64,000 nt of DNA, taken from DASUPK01 sp963848955. Lineage in GTDB: Bacteria; Actinomycetota; Thermoleophilia; Solirubrobacterales; 70-9. Below are positions 7,091-16,462 of the stretch, piece after piece (position 1 is the first letter of the stretch; each line of letters begins with the position of its first letter). The stretch lies in the NCBI GenBank assembly GCA_963848955.1, contig CAWKFQ010000019.1, forward strand, positions 43,810 to 107,809, in the 5' to 3' direction. The notes under the pieces were generated by a model that was not told the origin of the DNA, did not search any database, and saw only the letters and a program-made list of their open reading frames with translations. Both the position numbers and the translations under genes were made by a program.

Positions 7091-8734
7091 CTACATCCGC
7101 TCCGGCGCGGAGATCCCCAGCAGCCCCAGCGTTCGGGCGATCGTCCGCTTCGTGAGCAGGCAGAGGCCGAGCCTCGCCTGCTCCACGCCCTCGCCCTCGG
7201 CGCCCACCACCTGGCAGTCGCGGTAGAAGGCATGGAAGTCGCGCGCCGCCTCCATGCCGTAGGCGCAGAGACGGTGCGGCGCCCGGCGCTCCGCGGCCTC
7301 GGCCACCTCGTCGGGTAGCTCGCAGAGCCGCTTGATCAGGGCCCGCTCGGAGGGCTCGATCGGCGCCCCGGAGGCGTCGAAGTCCGCGGCCTGAGCGCGC
7401 TCGACCGCGTCCTCCCCCGCCTTGCGCAGGATGCTCGCGATCCGGGCGTGGGCGTACTGCACGTAGTAGACGGGGTTCTCGTTCGACGTCTTGCGGGCGA
7501 GCTCGAGGTCGAGGTCGACGGTCGTGTCGTGGCTTCGCTGCAGCATGAAGAAGCGAGCCGCGTCCGCTCCGATGTCGTCGATCAGCTCATCGAGGGTGAC
7601 GAACTCCCCACGCCGCTTCGACATCTGGGCGCGCTCGCCCCCCTCCACGACGTGGACCAGCTGCATGATCGGCGTCTCCAGCACCTCGGGGTCGTAGCCC
7701 AGGGCCGCGAGCGCCGCCCGCAGCCGCGGCGGATAGCCGTGGTGGTCCGCGCCGAGGACATTGATCAGCCGATCCGCGCCGCGCTCGAGCTTGTCGCGGT
7801 GGTAGGCGATGTCTGAGAGGAAGTACGTCGAATCTCCGTCGGAGCGGATCAGGACGCGGTCCTTGTCGTCGCCGAATTCGGTGGTACGCAGCCAGGTCGC
7901 GCCTTCGCTCTCATAGATGTGACCGGCCTCCCGCAGCTCGGATAGCGCGCGGTCAACGGACCCGGACTCGTGGAGCGCGCGCTCGGAGGACCAGGTGTCG
8001 TAGACGACGTTGTAGCGGCGGAGGGTCTCCTCGATCTGCTCGATCATCAGGGCCATTCCGCGCCGCGCCAGGGAGTCGAGGTCGCCGGCGTCGAGGCCCT
8101 CCTGCTCGAGTCTCATCGCCAAGTTCACGACGTAGTCGCCCTCGTAGCCCTCCTCAGGCACCGGCTCGCCCTTCATGCGCGCCGCGATCGACTGGCCGAA
8201 CAGGTCGATCTGGCCGCCGCGGTCGTTCATGTAGTACTCGCGCACCACGGGGTGGCCGGTGAACTCGAGCAGCCGGGAGACCGAGTCGCCGTAGGCCGCG
8301 TGTCGCCCGCTTGCCGCCGTCACCGGGCCCGTCGGGTTGGCCGACACGAACTCGACGTTGACCGTCTCGGTGACCTGGTCGGCGCCGGGCGGCCTGCCCA
8401 GCCGATCCCCCTGCTCGGCCAGCTCGCCCGCCGCGCGCCGGTACCAGGAGTCCGCCAGGAAGAGGTTGAGGAAGCCGGGACCGGCTACCTCGACCCGATC
8501 GACCGTCCCCTCCAGCGTCTTGCCGAGCTCCTCGGCGAGCTTCTCCGCGGTGCCTCGCGGTTGCTCGCCCAGGGCGGGCGCCAGCAGCATCGCGGCGTTG
8601 GTCGAGTAGTCGCCGAACTCGGGCTTGGGCGGCCGCTCGAGCGTCGGCTCCGAGATTGGGCGTTCGGCCCCATCGAGCAGCGACGTGGCCGCCGCCTCGA
8701 CGGCCGAGCGCAGCTCTGTGACCGGGTCTGCCAT
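7091..8734 (-). CDS. argS: Arginyl-tRNA synthetase
   Basis: A 547-residue class I synthetase. It has an N-terminal tRNA-recognition domain with KPEFGDYSTNAA, the catalytic Rossmann domain with VEFVSANPTGP, the KMSKS-equivalent QMSKRRGEF, and a C-terminal DALR-type anticodon domain. Length fits the family. Where most ArgS have HVGH after NPTGP, this protein has VTAASGRHAAYGD, so the canonical HIGH histidines are absent or displaced. The rest of the active site (YYMNDRGGQID) is conserved, which argues for a functional lineage variant. Confidence 0.95.
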   Translation of the reverse strand: MADPVTELRSAVEAAATSLLDGAERPISEPTLERPPKPEFGDYSTNAAMLLAPALGEQPRGTAEKLAEELGKTLEGTVDRVEVAGPGFLNLFLADSWYRRAAGELAEQGDRLGRPPGADQVTETVNVEFVSANPTGPVTAASGRHAAYGDSVSRLLEFTGHPVVREYYMNDRGGQIDLFGQSIAARMKGEPVPEEGYEGDYVVNLAMRLEQEGLDAGDLDSLARRGMALMIEQIEETLRRYNVVYDTWSSERALHESGSVDRALSELREAGHIYESEGATWLRTTEFGDDKDRVLIRSDGDSTYFLSDIAYHRDKLERGADRLINVLGADHHGYPPRLRAALAALGYDPEVLETPIMQLVHVVEGGERAQMSKRRGEFVTLDELIDDIGADAARFFMLQRSHDTTVDLDLELARKTSNENPVYYVQYAHARIASILRKAGEDAVERAQAADFDASGAPIEPSERALIKRLCELPDEVAEAAERRAPHRLCAYGMEAARDFHAFYRDCQVVGAEGEGVEQARLGLCLLTKRTIARTLGLLGISAPERM

Positions 8735-8756
8735 GGATTGCAGCCTACGTGCCGCG

Positions 8757-9173
8757 CTAGAGGTGGTACGGCTCGCCGGCCAGGATCCTGGTGGCGCGGA
8801 AGAGCTGCTCGAGGAGCACCACCCTGGTGAGCTGGTGGGCCATCGTCTGGGGGCCGAGCGAGATGCGCTCGTCGGCCAGAGCCAAGGTGTGGCCGGAGAA
8901 CCCCTCGGGCCCGCCGATCAGAAAACAGAGGTCCTGGGCGTCGATCCGCCTCTCCGAGAGCCAGCTCGCCCAGGCCTTGGAGCTCAATGCGCGGCCGCCG
9001 CGATCGAGCGCGATCACGTGAGACCGGCGCGGGATCCGGCCCTCGAGATTGACCTCGTCGCGGACCTCGATCACCTCCACCGGCTGGTGGCGCTGGAGCA
9101 TCTTGCGGTAGTGGGCGTCGGCCTCGGCGAAGGGCGCCTTCACCTTGCCGACCGCAACCACGGTGACCTTCAC
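8757..9173 (-). CDS. rlmH: 23S rRNA (pseudouridine1915-N3)-methyltransferase RlmH
   Basis: A 138-residue SPOUT-fold methyltransferase that modifies helix 69 of 23S rRNA. It begins with MKVTVVAVGKVK, contains the SAM-binding loop LCFLIGGPEGFS and ends in the characteristic RILAGEPYH tail (family consensus AGxPYH). It starts with GTG overlapping the stop of the M48 protease gene by four bases, so both are read from one transcript. Confidence 0.93.
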   Translation of the reverse strand: MKVTVVAVGKVKAPFAEADAHYRKMLQRHQPVEVIEVRDEVNLEGRIPRRSHVIALDRGGRALSSKAWASWLSERRIDAQDLCFLIGGPEGFSGHTLALADERISLGPQTMAHQLTRVVLLEQLFRATRILAGEPYHL

Positions 9174-10420
9174 GGGCGCTCGCCGCGCTCCCAGGCGAGA
9201 GCGGCGCCGATCCGATCGATCGCGGGAGGGTGGGTGCCGAAGACGAAGGTGAACGCTTCCGGCGGATCGGGGTCGGAGAGATTGCGGTCCGCGAGCTGCT
9301 GCTGCAGCTCGATCATGCCCTTGGGATCGTCGGTGAGCTGGAGCGCGAAGGTGTCGGCCTTCGCCTCGACGGCACGGGAGAGCTGATTCCCCACGATTCC
9401 GATCACGAAGGTGGTGGCGGCGATCGCGAGCGCGAACGCCGGGAGATAGGCCGGCTGGCCCGGCTCGGAGCCGCGCGGACGGGCGATCGCCGCCCCCATC
9501 CCCGAGATGAAGATCAGGGAGAGCGGCGTGATCAGGGCGACGAAGATCAGCCCGCGGCGAATGTCGGCGCCGTGCACGTGACCGAGCTCGTGGGCGACCA
9601 CCGCGTTCCGCTCGCCCCGGTTCAGGTCCTTGAGAAGGGTGTCGTAGAGCACCACCCGCTTCGATGACCCGATCCCGTTGACGTAGGCGTTGATCGCCGT
9701 GGTCCGGCGGCTGGCATCCACCTCGTAGACATGGCCGACATCAACGTCCGCCCGGCGCGCGAGGTCGAGCACATCGGTGCGCGCCTGCCCGGGCGGCAGC
9801 TCCTTGAACTTGTTGAAGAGCGGCGCGATCACCACCGGCGCCAGCCAGGTGATGATCGCCGCGCCGGCCACGACGCCGACACTGCCCGGAATCCACCAGC
9901 GCCGTCCGAAGCGGCGCATGAGCCAGAGCGCGAAGGTGCCGACGGCGCCGGCCAGGAGCGCGCCGATCACAGTCGCCTTACCCCAGTCGCTCAAGTAGCC
10001 GCCCAGCGATTGCGTCGAGAGCCCCACGTCCACCGAGCGCTCGTGCGCCCAGACGCCGAACGGGACGGTGACCACCGCGACGACCGCCGAGAGTCCTGCG
10101 GCCGCGGCCGCGCCCCCGAGGACGGGCCGGGCAGCGACGCGCTCGAGCGCGCGGCGGGTCACCGCCGGCCGGCCGGTCGCGAGCAGGACGAGCACTACCC
10201 CCTCGGCAACCAGGCTCCCGACGAGGATCAGCCGCTGGCCCGAGGCGTAATCGCGCGCCTTGGCCAGCTCTTCGTGTGAGAAGTAGGCGCTTTCGTCCGC
10301 GCGCACGGGCTGCTCGATGTCGCGCGGTCGCAGCAGCCAGGCGGCGGCCTCGGCGACGACCACCGCCGCGACCGCCGTGACTCCGAGGCGGACCCAGGTG
10401 GGCGACGATCGGCCGGGCAC
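9170..10420 (-). CDS. M48 family membrane metallopeptidase (CAAX protease 1-like)
   Basis: About 416 residues with several membrane helices in the N-terminal half, then the zinc site VVAHELGHVHG and the third ligand region SRAVEAKADTFAL, followed by a C-terminal segment ending near FGTHPPAIDRI. This is the organisation of Ste24-like M48 proteases. GTG at 10420 is preferred, because longer versions run into the promoter and start of the divergent phosphoesterase gene at 10479. The substrate cannot be deduced. Confidence 0.88.
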   Translation of the reverse strand: MPGRSSPTWVRLGVTAVAAVVVAEAAAWLLRPRDIEQPVRADESAYFSHEELAKARDYASGQRLILVGSLVAEGVVLVLLATGRPAVTRRALERVAARPVLGGAAAAAGLSAVVAVVTVPFGVWAHERSVDVGLSTQSLGGYLSDWGKATVIGALLAGAVGTFALWLMRRFGRRWWIPGSVGVVAGAAIITWLAPVVIAPLFNKFKELPPGQARTDVLDLARRADVDVGHVYEVDASRRTTAINAYVNGIGSSKRVVLYDTLLKDLNRGERNAVVAHELGHVHGADIRRGLIFVALITPLSLIFISGMGAAIARPRGSEPGQPAYLPAFALAIAATTFVIGIVGNQLSRAVEAKADTFALQLTDDPKGMIELQQQLADRNLSDPDPPEAFTFVFGTHPPAIDRIGAALAWERGERP

Positions 10421-10478
10421 CCGCCTACGATAGACGGCCGTTTCTGGGCGCCCAGGCGCCGACCACCACTCCCGCCCC

Positions 10479-11216
10479 GTGCGCGTCGCGATCCTCACCG
10501 ACATCCACAGCAACCTGCCGGCGCTCGAGGCGGTGCTCGCCGCGATCGACGAGGCCGGGATCGAGCACCGCTGGTGCCTCGGCGATGTCGTCGGCTACGG
10601 CGCCCAGCCAGATGAATGCGCCCGCCTCGTCAAAGAGCGCTGCGAGGTGAGCCTGGTCGGCAACCACGACCTCGCCGTCACCGGGGAGATCGACACCGAC
10701 GTCTTCTCCGCCTCAGCCGCCGCCGCGGTGGAGTGGACGAGAGCTAACGCCGACGACTCGACGATCGAATACCTGAAGGGGCTCGAGCCCAAGGACACCG
10801 AGCACGAGGTCGGTCTCTACCACGCCTCACCACGCGACCCGATCTGGGAGTACGTGCTGGCAGTCGACCAGGCCCGTGAGTGCATGGAGGAGCAGTCCGC
10901 GCGTGTCAGCCTGATCGGCCACTCCCATGTGGCCCTCTGGTTCTCCGACGGCGACGGCCTGCCAGGAGCCGACGGCGGCGCCCAGGCCGAGGGCGACAAG
11001 GAGATCGGCATCTCCGAGGGGCGCTGGCTGCTCAACCCGGGCAGCGTCGGCCAGCCGCGCGACGGCGATCCGCGCGCAGCGTGGCTCGAGCTCGACACCG
11101 ACTCGTGGAAGGCGACCTATCAGCGCACGGGCTACGACATCGACGCGGCGGCGGAGGCGATCAGGGACGCCGGCCTGCCGGAGCTGCTCGCCGACCGGCT
11201 CTACATCGGCCAGTGA
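10479..11216 (+). CDS. Calcineurin-like metallophosphoesterase (YfcE/diadenosine-type)
   Basis: A 245-residue protein with all the dinuclear metal signatures in order: LTDIHSN (DxH), CLGDVVGYG (GDxxGYG), VGNHD and IGHSHVALW (GHSH). The family hydrolyses phosphodiesters or symmetric dinucleotides; the substrate here is unknown. It starts with GTG and is divergent from the M48 protease. A 45-base gap separates it from the lipoprotein-kinase pair. Confidence 0.85.
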   Translation: MRVAILTDIHSNLPALEAVLAAIDEAGIEHRWCLGDVVGYGAQPDECARLVKERCEVSLVGNHDLAVTGEIDTDVFSASAAAAVEWTRANADDSTIEYLKGLEPKDTEHEVGLYHASPRDPIWEYVLAVDQARECMEEQSARVSLIGHSHVALWFSDGDGLPGADGGAQAEGDKEIGISEGRWLLNPGSVGQPRDGDPRAAWLELDTDSWKATYQRTGYDIDAAAEAIRDAGLPELLADRLYIGQ

Positions 11217-11260
11217 TAACGGCACGGAACGCCAAAACGACGCGGGCTACCATCGCCGCG

Positions 11261-11764
11261 ATGCCGAAGCCGCTCCGGCCGATAGCGCTTGCCCTGGCTC
11301 TGGCCGCCGCCTCCGCGGGCGTTATTGGCTGCGGTAACAGTGGCCCCGACCCCTCGGTCCCGCCCGAGAACGCCCAGACCCTCCTCGCCAAGATCGCCGA
11401 GATCAAGGCGAACGTGGACGTGGGGAGCTGCCTGGTGGCCGCCGACAAGACCGATGACCTGCTCTCGGAAGTCGCGGATCTGCCCTCAGGCGTCAACTCC
11501 GACGTCAAGCAGGCGCTCGACAGCGGCGCCAACAACCTGAAGCTCCTGCTCACCGACCCGAGCAAGTGCCAGGGCAGAAGCGAGACCACGACGACCACGG
11601 AGACGACAGCCCCCACGACGACCGAAGAGACCACCACCGAGCGGACGCAGCCGACGACCACCGAGCGCACCCAGACCCAGACCACCCCCACTCAGACGCA
11701 GACCACGCCCAACACCACGACCACGCCCGGTGCCTCCGGCGGCATCGGACCTGGAGGACTATGA
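11261..11764 (+). CDS. Thr-rich putative lipoprotein
   Basis: A 167-residue protein with a lipoprotein signal (ALALAAASAGVIGCGNS; the lipobox Cys is at about residue 25), a helical middle domain with two further cysteines (GSCLVAADK and PSKCQG) and a low-complexity Thr/Pro/Gln tail of about 60 residues before a Gly-rich end. The tail probably spans the cell wall. The stop overlaps the ATG of the kinase gene, so it may report an envelope signal to that kinase; this is inference from coupling only. Confidence 0.7.
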   Translation: MPKPLRPIALALALAAASAGVIGCGNSGPDPSVPPENAQTLLAKIAEIKANVDVGSCLVAADKTDDLLSEVADLPSGVNSDVKQALDSGANNLKLLLTDPSKCQGRSETTTTTETTAPTTTEETTTERTQPTTTERTQTQTTPTQTQTTPNTTTTPGASGGIGPGGL

Positions 11765-12957
11765 GCCCGCGCAGCCCCAAGGGCGAGCTGATCGCCGATC
11801 GCTACCGGATCGAGGATCGCCTCGGCAGCGGCGGCATGTCATCCGTGTTCCGGGCGACGGACACGATCCTGGAGCGGACGGTCGCGGTGAAGATCCTCGC
11901 GGAGCACCTCTCGGACGACGAGCGCTTCGTCGCCCGTTTCCGTCGGGAGGCGCTGGCGGTGGCGAAGCTCGTCCACCCCAACATCGTCCAGGTCTACGAC
12001 ACCGGGATTGACCATGGCCAGCACTACATCGTCATGGAGTACGTGCGCGGCCGCTCCGGCGCCCAGCTGCTCCAGGCCGAGGGCAAGCTCGACCCGGAGA
12101 CCACGGTGGAGATCGGAGTGCAGGCCTGCGCCGGCCTCGACTACGCCCACCGCCACGGCATCATCCACCGCGACGTCAAGCCGGGGAACCTGATGATCAT
12201 CGGCGGGCCGGCCGGGGGCGGCGAGATGACGGTGAAGATCACCGACTTCGGCATCGCGCGGGCCAGCGAGCAGAGCCGGATCACCCAGGTCGGCTCGGTG
12301 GTCGGGACGGCCGCCTATCTGGCGCCCGAGCAGGCCCGAGGCGATGAGGCGACTCCGTCCTCGGACGTCTACTCGCTCGGCGTCGTGCTCTACCAGTTCC
12401 TCACCGGCCGGCTGCCCTATGAGGGAGCCTCACTTGCGGAGCTGGCGGTCCGGCAGCAGTCCGAGCAACCCCTCCACCCGAGCTCCTACAACGACGCCGT
12501 GCCGGAGGCCGTCGGCGACGCCGTGCTGGTCGCACTCGACTCCGACCCGTCGCGCCGCTTCGCCGCCGCCGGCGAGCTCGCCGACGCGCTGCGCCGTGGC
12601 CTGGCCGGCGAGTCGCCGACGGGCACCGCGGCCACACGGATCCTCGGCGACGACACGCCGACGGCCCCGACCCGCCACATGCCCCGCACCCGGACCCAGC
12701 GTCGCCCACAGCGTCGGCCCGTCCCGCCGCGGCAGCCTGCGCCCGTCTCCGAGAAACGCCGGGGGCGGGCATCGAGCTTCGCGAGGAATGCGCTGATCGT
12801 GATCTCGATCCTGCTGCTGGCGGCGGCGGTGGCCGCCATCGTCGCCCTCGGCTCGAGCAGCGAGGGCGACAAGATCGACCTCGATCAGGTCGTCAAGCAG
12901 AACGTCACCGACCAGATCGACGCACTGAGGCAGGTCGTCGAGGACAACACCAAGTAA
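11761..12957 (+). CDS. Membrane Ser/Thr protein kinase, PknB-type without PASTA repeats
   Basis: A 398-residue Hanks-type kinase. It has the glycine loop LGSGGMSSVF, the ATP lysine in VAVKIL, the catalytic loop HRDVKPGNLM, DFG in ITDFGIAR, and the activation segment GTAAYLAPEQARG. After the kinase domain comes a Pro/Arg-rich linker (residues about 295-340), one membrane helix (ALIVISILLLAAAVAAIVAL) and a short extracellular tail of about 30 residues, with no PASTA repeats. ATG at 11761 overlaps the lipoprotein stop. Confidence 0.93.
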   Translation: MSPRSPKGELIADRYRIEDRLGSGGMSSVFRATDTILERTVAVKILAEHLSDDERFVARFRREALAVAKLVHPNIVQVYDTGIDHGQHYIVMEYVRGRSGAQLLQAEGKLDPETTVEIGVQACAGLDYAHRHGIIHRDVKPGNLMIIGGPAGGGEMTVKITDFGIARASEQSRITQVGSVVGTAAYLAPEQARGDEATPSSDVYSLGVVLYQFLTGRLPYEGASLAELAVRQQSEQPLHPSSYNDAVPEAVGDAVLVALDSDPSRRFAAAGELADALRRGLAGESPTGTAATRILGDDTPTAPTRHMPRTRTQRRPQRRPVPPRQPAPVSEKRRGRASSFARNALIVISILLLAAAVAAIVALGSSSEGDKIDLDQVVKQNVTDQIDALRQVVEDNTK

Positions 12958-12960
12958 GCC

Positions 12961-14160
12961 TCAGGCGGCCCAGGGGGCGGCGCCGCCGAGCACCTCGCTG
13001 GAGTACGCCTCGAACCGTCCGCCGCCGATCGCCTCACGAGCGCCCGCCACGAGCAGCTCCATATAAGTCAGGTTGTGCAGGGTGAGCAGGCGGGTGCCGG
13101 TCAGGTCCTTGTTGCGCGCCAGGTAGTGAAGATAGGCGCGCGTGTGGCGCCTGCAGGCCTCGCAGGGACAGCCTTCGACGGGCGGCGAGTCGTCGCCCGC
13201 GTAGGTCGACTTGGTCAGGTCTATGCGGAAGCGGCCCTCGGGATTCGGCGCGAGCGCCGTGCCGTGGCGGGCGAGGCGGGTTGGGATCGCGCAGTCGAAC
13301 AGGTCGATGCCCATACCGATTCCGACGAGCAGGTCGTCGATCTCCCCGATGCCGAGCAGGTGGATGGGCGCCTCGTCGGGCAGCAGCGGCACGGTGAAGC
13401 CGAGCACGCCGTGCATCTCGGACTTCTCGCGCCCGAGGGTGCCGCCGATCGCGATCCCGTCGACGGCTGCCGCGGAGTTCCGCTCGGCGGACTCCCGACG
13501 CAGGTCCTCGTAGACCCCGCCCTGCACGATCCCGAAGACCGCCTGCGCGGCGGGACCCTCGCGCTCGTGCCAGGCCAGGCAGCGGTCCAGCCAGCGGTCG
13601 GTGCGCTCTGTGGAACGGGCCGTGTAATCGCGATCGGCGTGCGCCGGCGTGCACTCGTCGAAGGTCAGCGCGATGTCGGAGCCGAGCGCCGCCTGTATGC
13701 GCATCGACTCCTCGGGCCCGAGGAAGCGGTTAGAGCCGTCGAGCAGCGAATGGAAGGCGACCCCTTCCTCGGAGATCTCGACCTTGGCTCCCCCGACGTT
13801 GTTCCCGCGACGTCCCTTGATCTCGTCCGCAACGCCGCCGTGGGCGAGCGAGAAGACCTGGAACCCGCCCGAGTCGGTGATGATCGCCCGCTCCCAGCCC
13901 ATGAAGCGGTGCAGGCCGCCTCGCGCCGCGATCGCCTCCTCTCCCGGCGCCAGGTGGAGGTGGAAGGTGTTGCCGAGCACCATCGCGTAGCCGAGCTCGG
14001 CGACCTCCGCCGAGGAGAGGCCGCGGACGCTGCCCTTGGTCGCCAGCGGGATGAACGCGGGCGTGGGCACCGGGCCGTGCCCGACATGAATCAGGCCCGT
14101 GCGGGCGTCGCCGTCACGGGCCTGGATCTCAAAGCTGAGCCTGGCCGGGTCATTCCGCAT
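12961..14160 (-). CDS. tgt: tRNA-guanine transglycosylase
   Basis: A 399-residue bacterial Tgt, which exchanges guanine-34 for preQ1 in queuosine tRNAs. Visible are the substrate-pocket segment ITDSGGFQVFSL, the nucleophile region LTFDECTP, GIVQGGVYEDLR, and the zinc site CPCEACRRHTRAYLHYL. The ATG at 14160 shares its A with the gpmI stop (TGATG); a TTG one codon upstream is less likely. It is the last gene of the glycolytic operon. No queuosine biosynthesis gene is visible here. Confidence 0.95.
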   Translation of the reverse strand: MRNDPARLSFEIQARDGDARTGLIHVGHGPVPTPAFIPLATKGSVRGLSSAEVAELGYAMVLGNTFHLHLAPGEEAIAARGGLHRFMGWERAIITDSGGFQVFSLAHGGVADEIKGRRGNNVGGAKVEISEEGVAFHSLLDGSNRFLGPEESMRIQAALGSDIALTFDECTPAHADRDYTARSTERTDRWLDRCLAWHEREGPAAQAVFGIVQGGVYEDLRRESAERNSAAAVDGIAIGGTLGREKSEMHGVLGFTVPLLPDEAPIHLLGIGEIDDLLVGIGMGIDLFDCAIPTRLARHGTALAPNPEGRFRIDLTKSTYAGDDSPPVEGCPCEACRRHTRAYLHYLARNKDLTGTRLLTLHNLTYMELLVAGAREAIGGGRFEAYSSEVLGGAAPWAA

Positions 14161-15705
14161 CAATCCGATGCTCGCAGCGAGTGCCCCGTCATCGCCTCGG
14201 GCTGCGGGATGCCGAGCAGGTCGAGGACGGTCGGGGCGACGTCCGCGAGGATGCCGCTCTCGCGCAGCTCGACCCCCTCGTCGGTGACGATCAAGGGGAC
14301 GGGATTGGTCGAGTGGGCGGTGTTCGGCGAGCCGTCGGGCTCGAGCATCTGCTCGCAGTTGCCGTGGTCGGCGGTGACGATCAGCGCTCCACCCTTCTCG
14401 TGGACGGCCGCGACCACCTCCGCGAGGCGCGCGTCGACCTCCTCGACCGCGGCGACGGCGGCCGGGATCACCCCGGTGTGCCCGACCATGTCCGGGTTCG
14501 CGAAGTTGATGATCCCGAAGCGGTAGCCGTCCTCACGCCAGTGCTCGCTGAACGCCTTCGCGGCGGCGGCCGCGCTCATCTGCGGCTTGTGGTCGTAGGT
14601 GGGGACATCTCGGGGTGAGTCGACGAGGTAGCGCTCCTCCCCGCTCCACTCCTTCTCGCGGCCGCCGTTGAAGAAGTAGGTGACGTGCGCGTACTTCTCG
14701 GTCTCGGCGACGTGCAGTTGGCGCTCACCCGTCCTCGGCGATCACCTGGGCGAGGGTGGTGGCCGGCTCCCGCGGGGGGAAGGCGACCGGGTACGCCCAG
14801 CCGTGCTGGTACTGGGTCATCGTCGTCACCTGGAACGGCCCGGCGCCGCCTCGGTCGAACTCGTCGAAGTCCGGCTCCCCCAGGGCCCGGGTCAGCTGCC
14901 GTGCCCGGTCGGGCCGGAAGTTGATGAAGATGAACGGCTCGTCCGGCTCCGCGCCGTCATAGTCGCCGATCACGGTGGGCTCGATGAACTCGTCGGTGAT
15001 CTCGCGCTCATACGACTCGCGGATCGCCTGCACGGCGCTCTGCGCCCGCGGCGCCCGCGCGTGGACGATCGCGTCATAGGCACGCTTCGTCCGGTCCCAG
15101 TGGCGGTCGCGATCCATTCCCCAGTACCGGCCGGCCACCGTGCCGATCGAGCCGACGTGGCGCAGCCAGCGCTCCGCCTCCTCTACGTAGCCCGCCCCGG
15201 AGGTCGGGAGGGTGTCCCGACCGTCGGTGAGGGCATGGAGGACGAGCTCCGAAACCCCCTCCTCCCCGGCGAGCTCGATCACCGCCTCGATGTGCTCCCA
15301 GCCGGAGTGAACCCCGCCGTCGGAGATCAGGCCGATGGCGTGCAGGCGACCGCGCCGGGACTCGCGGGCCGAACCGCAGGCCGCCCGCAGAGCGGGGTTC
15401 TCGAAGAAGCTCCCGTCGGCGATCGCGTCGTCGATCCGCGCCAGGTCCTGCTTGACGACGGCGCCCGCGCCGAGATTCAAGTGGCCCACCTCCGAGTTTC
15501 CCATCTGCCCGTCGGGCAGGCCGACGTCCCGGCCCGAGGTTGAGAGCGTGGCGTGCGGATAGGTGGACCAGAGCTCGTCGAAGACCGGGGTGTTCGCCTG
15601 GGAGATCGCGTTGCCCGGGCCGTCCGGAGCGAGGCCCCAACCGTCGAGGATCACCAGGGCCAGCGAGGGGACCGGGACGCTCTTCGGGCCGGCCGGGAGC
15701 GGCAT
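14160..15705 (-). CDS. gpmI: Cofactor-independent phosphoglycerate mutase, frame broken
   Basis: A metalloenzyme of about 515 residues interconverting 3- and 2-phosphoglycerate. The N-terminal part (LVILDGWGLAPDGPGNA, the phosphoserine region MGNSEVGHLN, and VHSGWEHIEAV) and the C-terminal part (NFANPDMVGHTG, VTADHGNCEQM) are in different frames. Removing one G from the GGG at 14728-14730 joins them, restoring GERQLHVAETEKYAHVTYFF. It lies three bases after tpiA on the same strand. Confidence 0.92.
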
Positions 15706-15707
15706 TG

Positions 15708-16462
15708 TCAGCCGACTGCTTCGACGATCGCCGCGAAGTCGCCCGGGTCGAGGCTGGCGCCCCCGACCAGGGCGCCGTCCACGTCCGGCTGGGAGATCAG
15801 CTCGCGGCGTTGTCCGGCTTGACCGAGCCCCCGTAGAGGATCCGAATCGCCGCGGCGGCCGCGTCGGAACGAGCGTCGATCAGGCTGCGGATGAGCGCAA
15901 TCGCCTCTTGCGCCTGCTCGGAGGTGGCGGTGCGGCCGGTGCCGATCGCCCAGATCGGCTCGTACGCGATCACCACCTCGCTGAGGCGCGCGTCCGGAAC
16001 GTCGGCGAGATCCGCCTGGATCTGGCGGGTGAGCACCTCCTCGGTCTCGTCGCCGTCCCGCTGGGCCTCGTTCTCGCCCACGCAAAGGATCGGCTCGAGC
16101 CCCGCCCCGAGAGCAGCCGGCACCTTTCGGGCGAGCGCCTCGTCGGTCTCGGCGAAGTACTGCCGCCGCTCCGAGTGGCCGAGGATCACGCCGTCCACTC
16201 CCAGGTCGAGCAGCATCGGCGGGGAGATCTCGCCCGTGAAGGCCCCCTCGTCCGCCTCGTGCATGTTCTGCGCGGCCACCCGGACCGGACTCTCAAAGCA
16301 GAGGTCGACGGCCGCCCTCAGCGAGGTGAAGGGCGGGCAGATCACCACCTCGGGGGCCGATTCGGAGACACGCGGCAGGAATTCCCCGAGGAAGCGCTCC
16401 GTCTCCTCGGTCGTCTTGTTCATCTTCCAGTTGGCGGCGAGGTAGGCCGTGCGGTCAGGCAT
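15708..16462 (-). CDS. tpiA: Triosephosphate isomerase, frame broken near the end
   Basis: About 251 residues of a TIM barrel. The first 218 are intact: LAANWKMNK with the catalytic Lys, the catalytic His in LGHSERRQY, the catalytic Glu in VIAYEPIWAIGTG, and YGGSVKPDNAA. One base is missing near 15805, after which ELISQPDVDGALVGGASL continues in another frame to the stop at 15708. It overlaps the pgk stop by eight bases. Confidence 0.93.

Noticed and set aside
11580..11730. Short tandem ACGACC/ACCACC-like repeats suggesting a CRISPR or satellite
   Set aside because: They encode the Thr-rich tail of the lipoprotein in frame, and no repeat-spacer periodicity exists. No CRISPR array was seen in the window.
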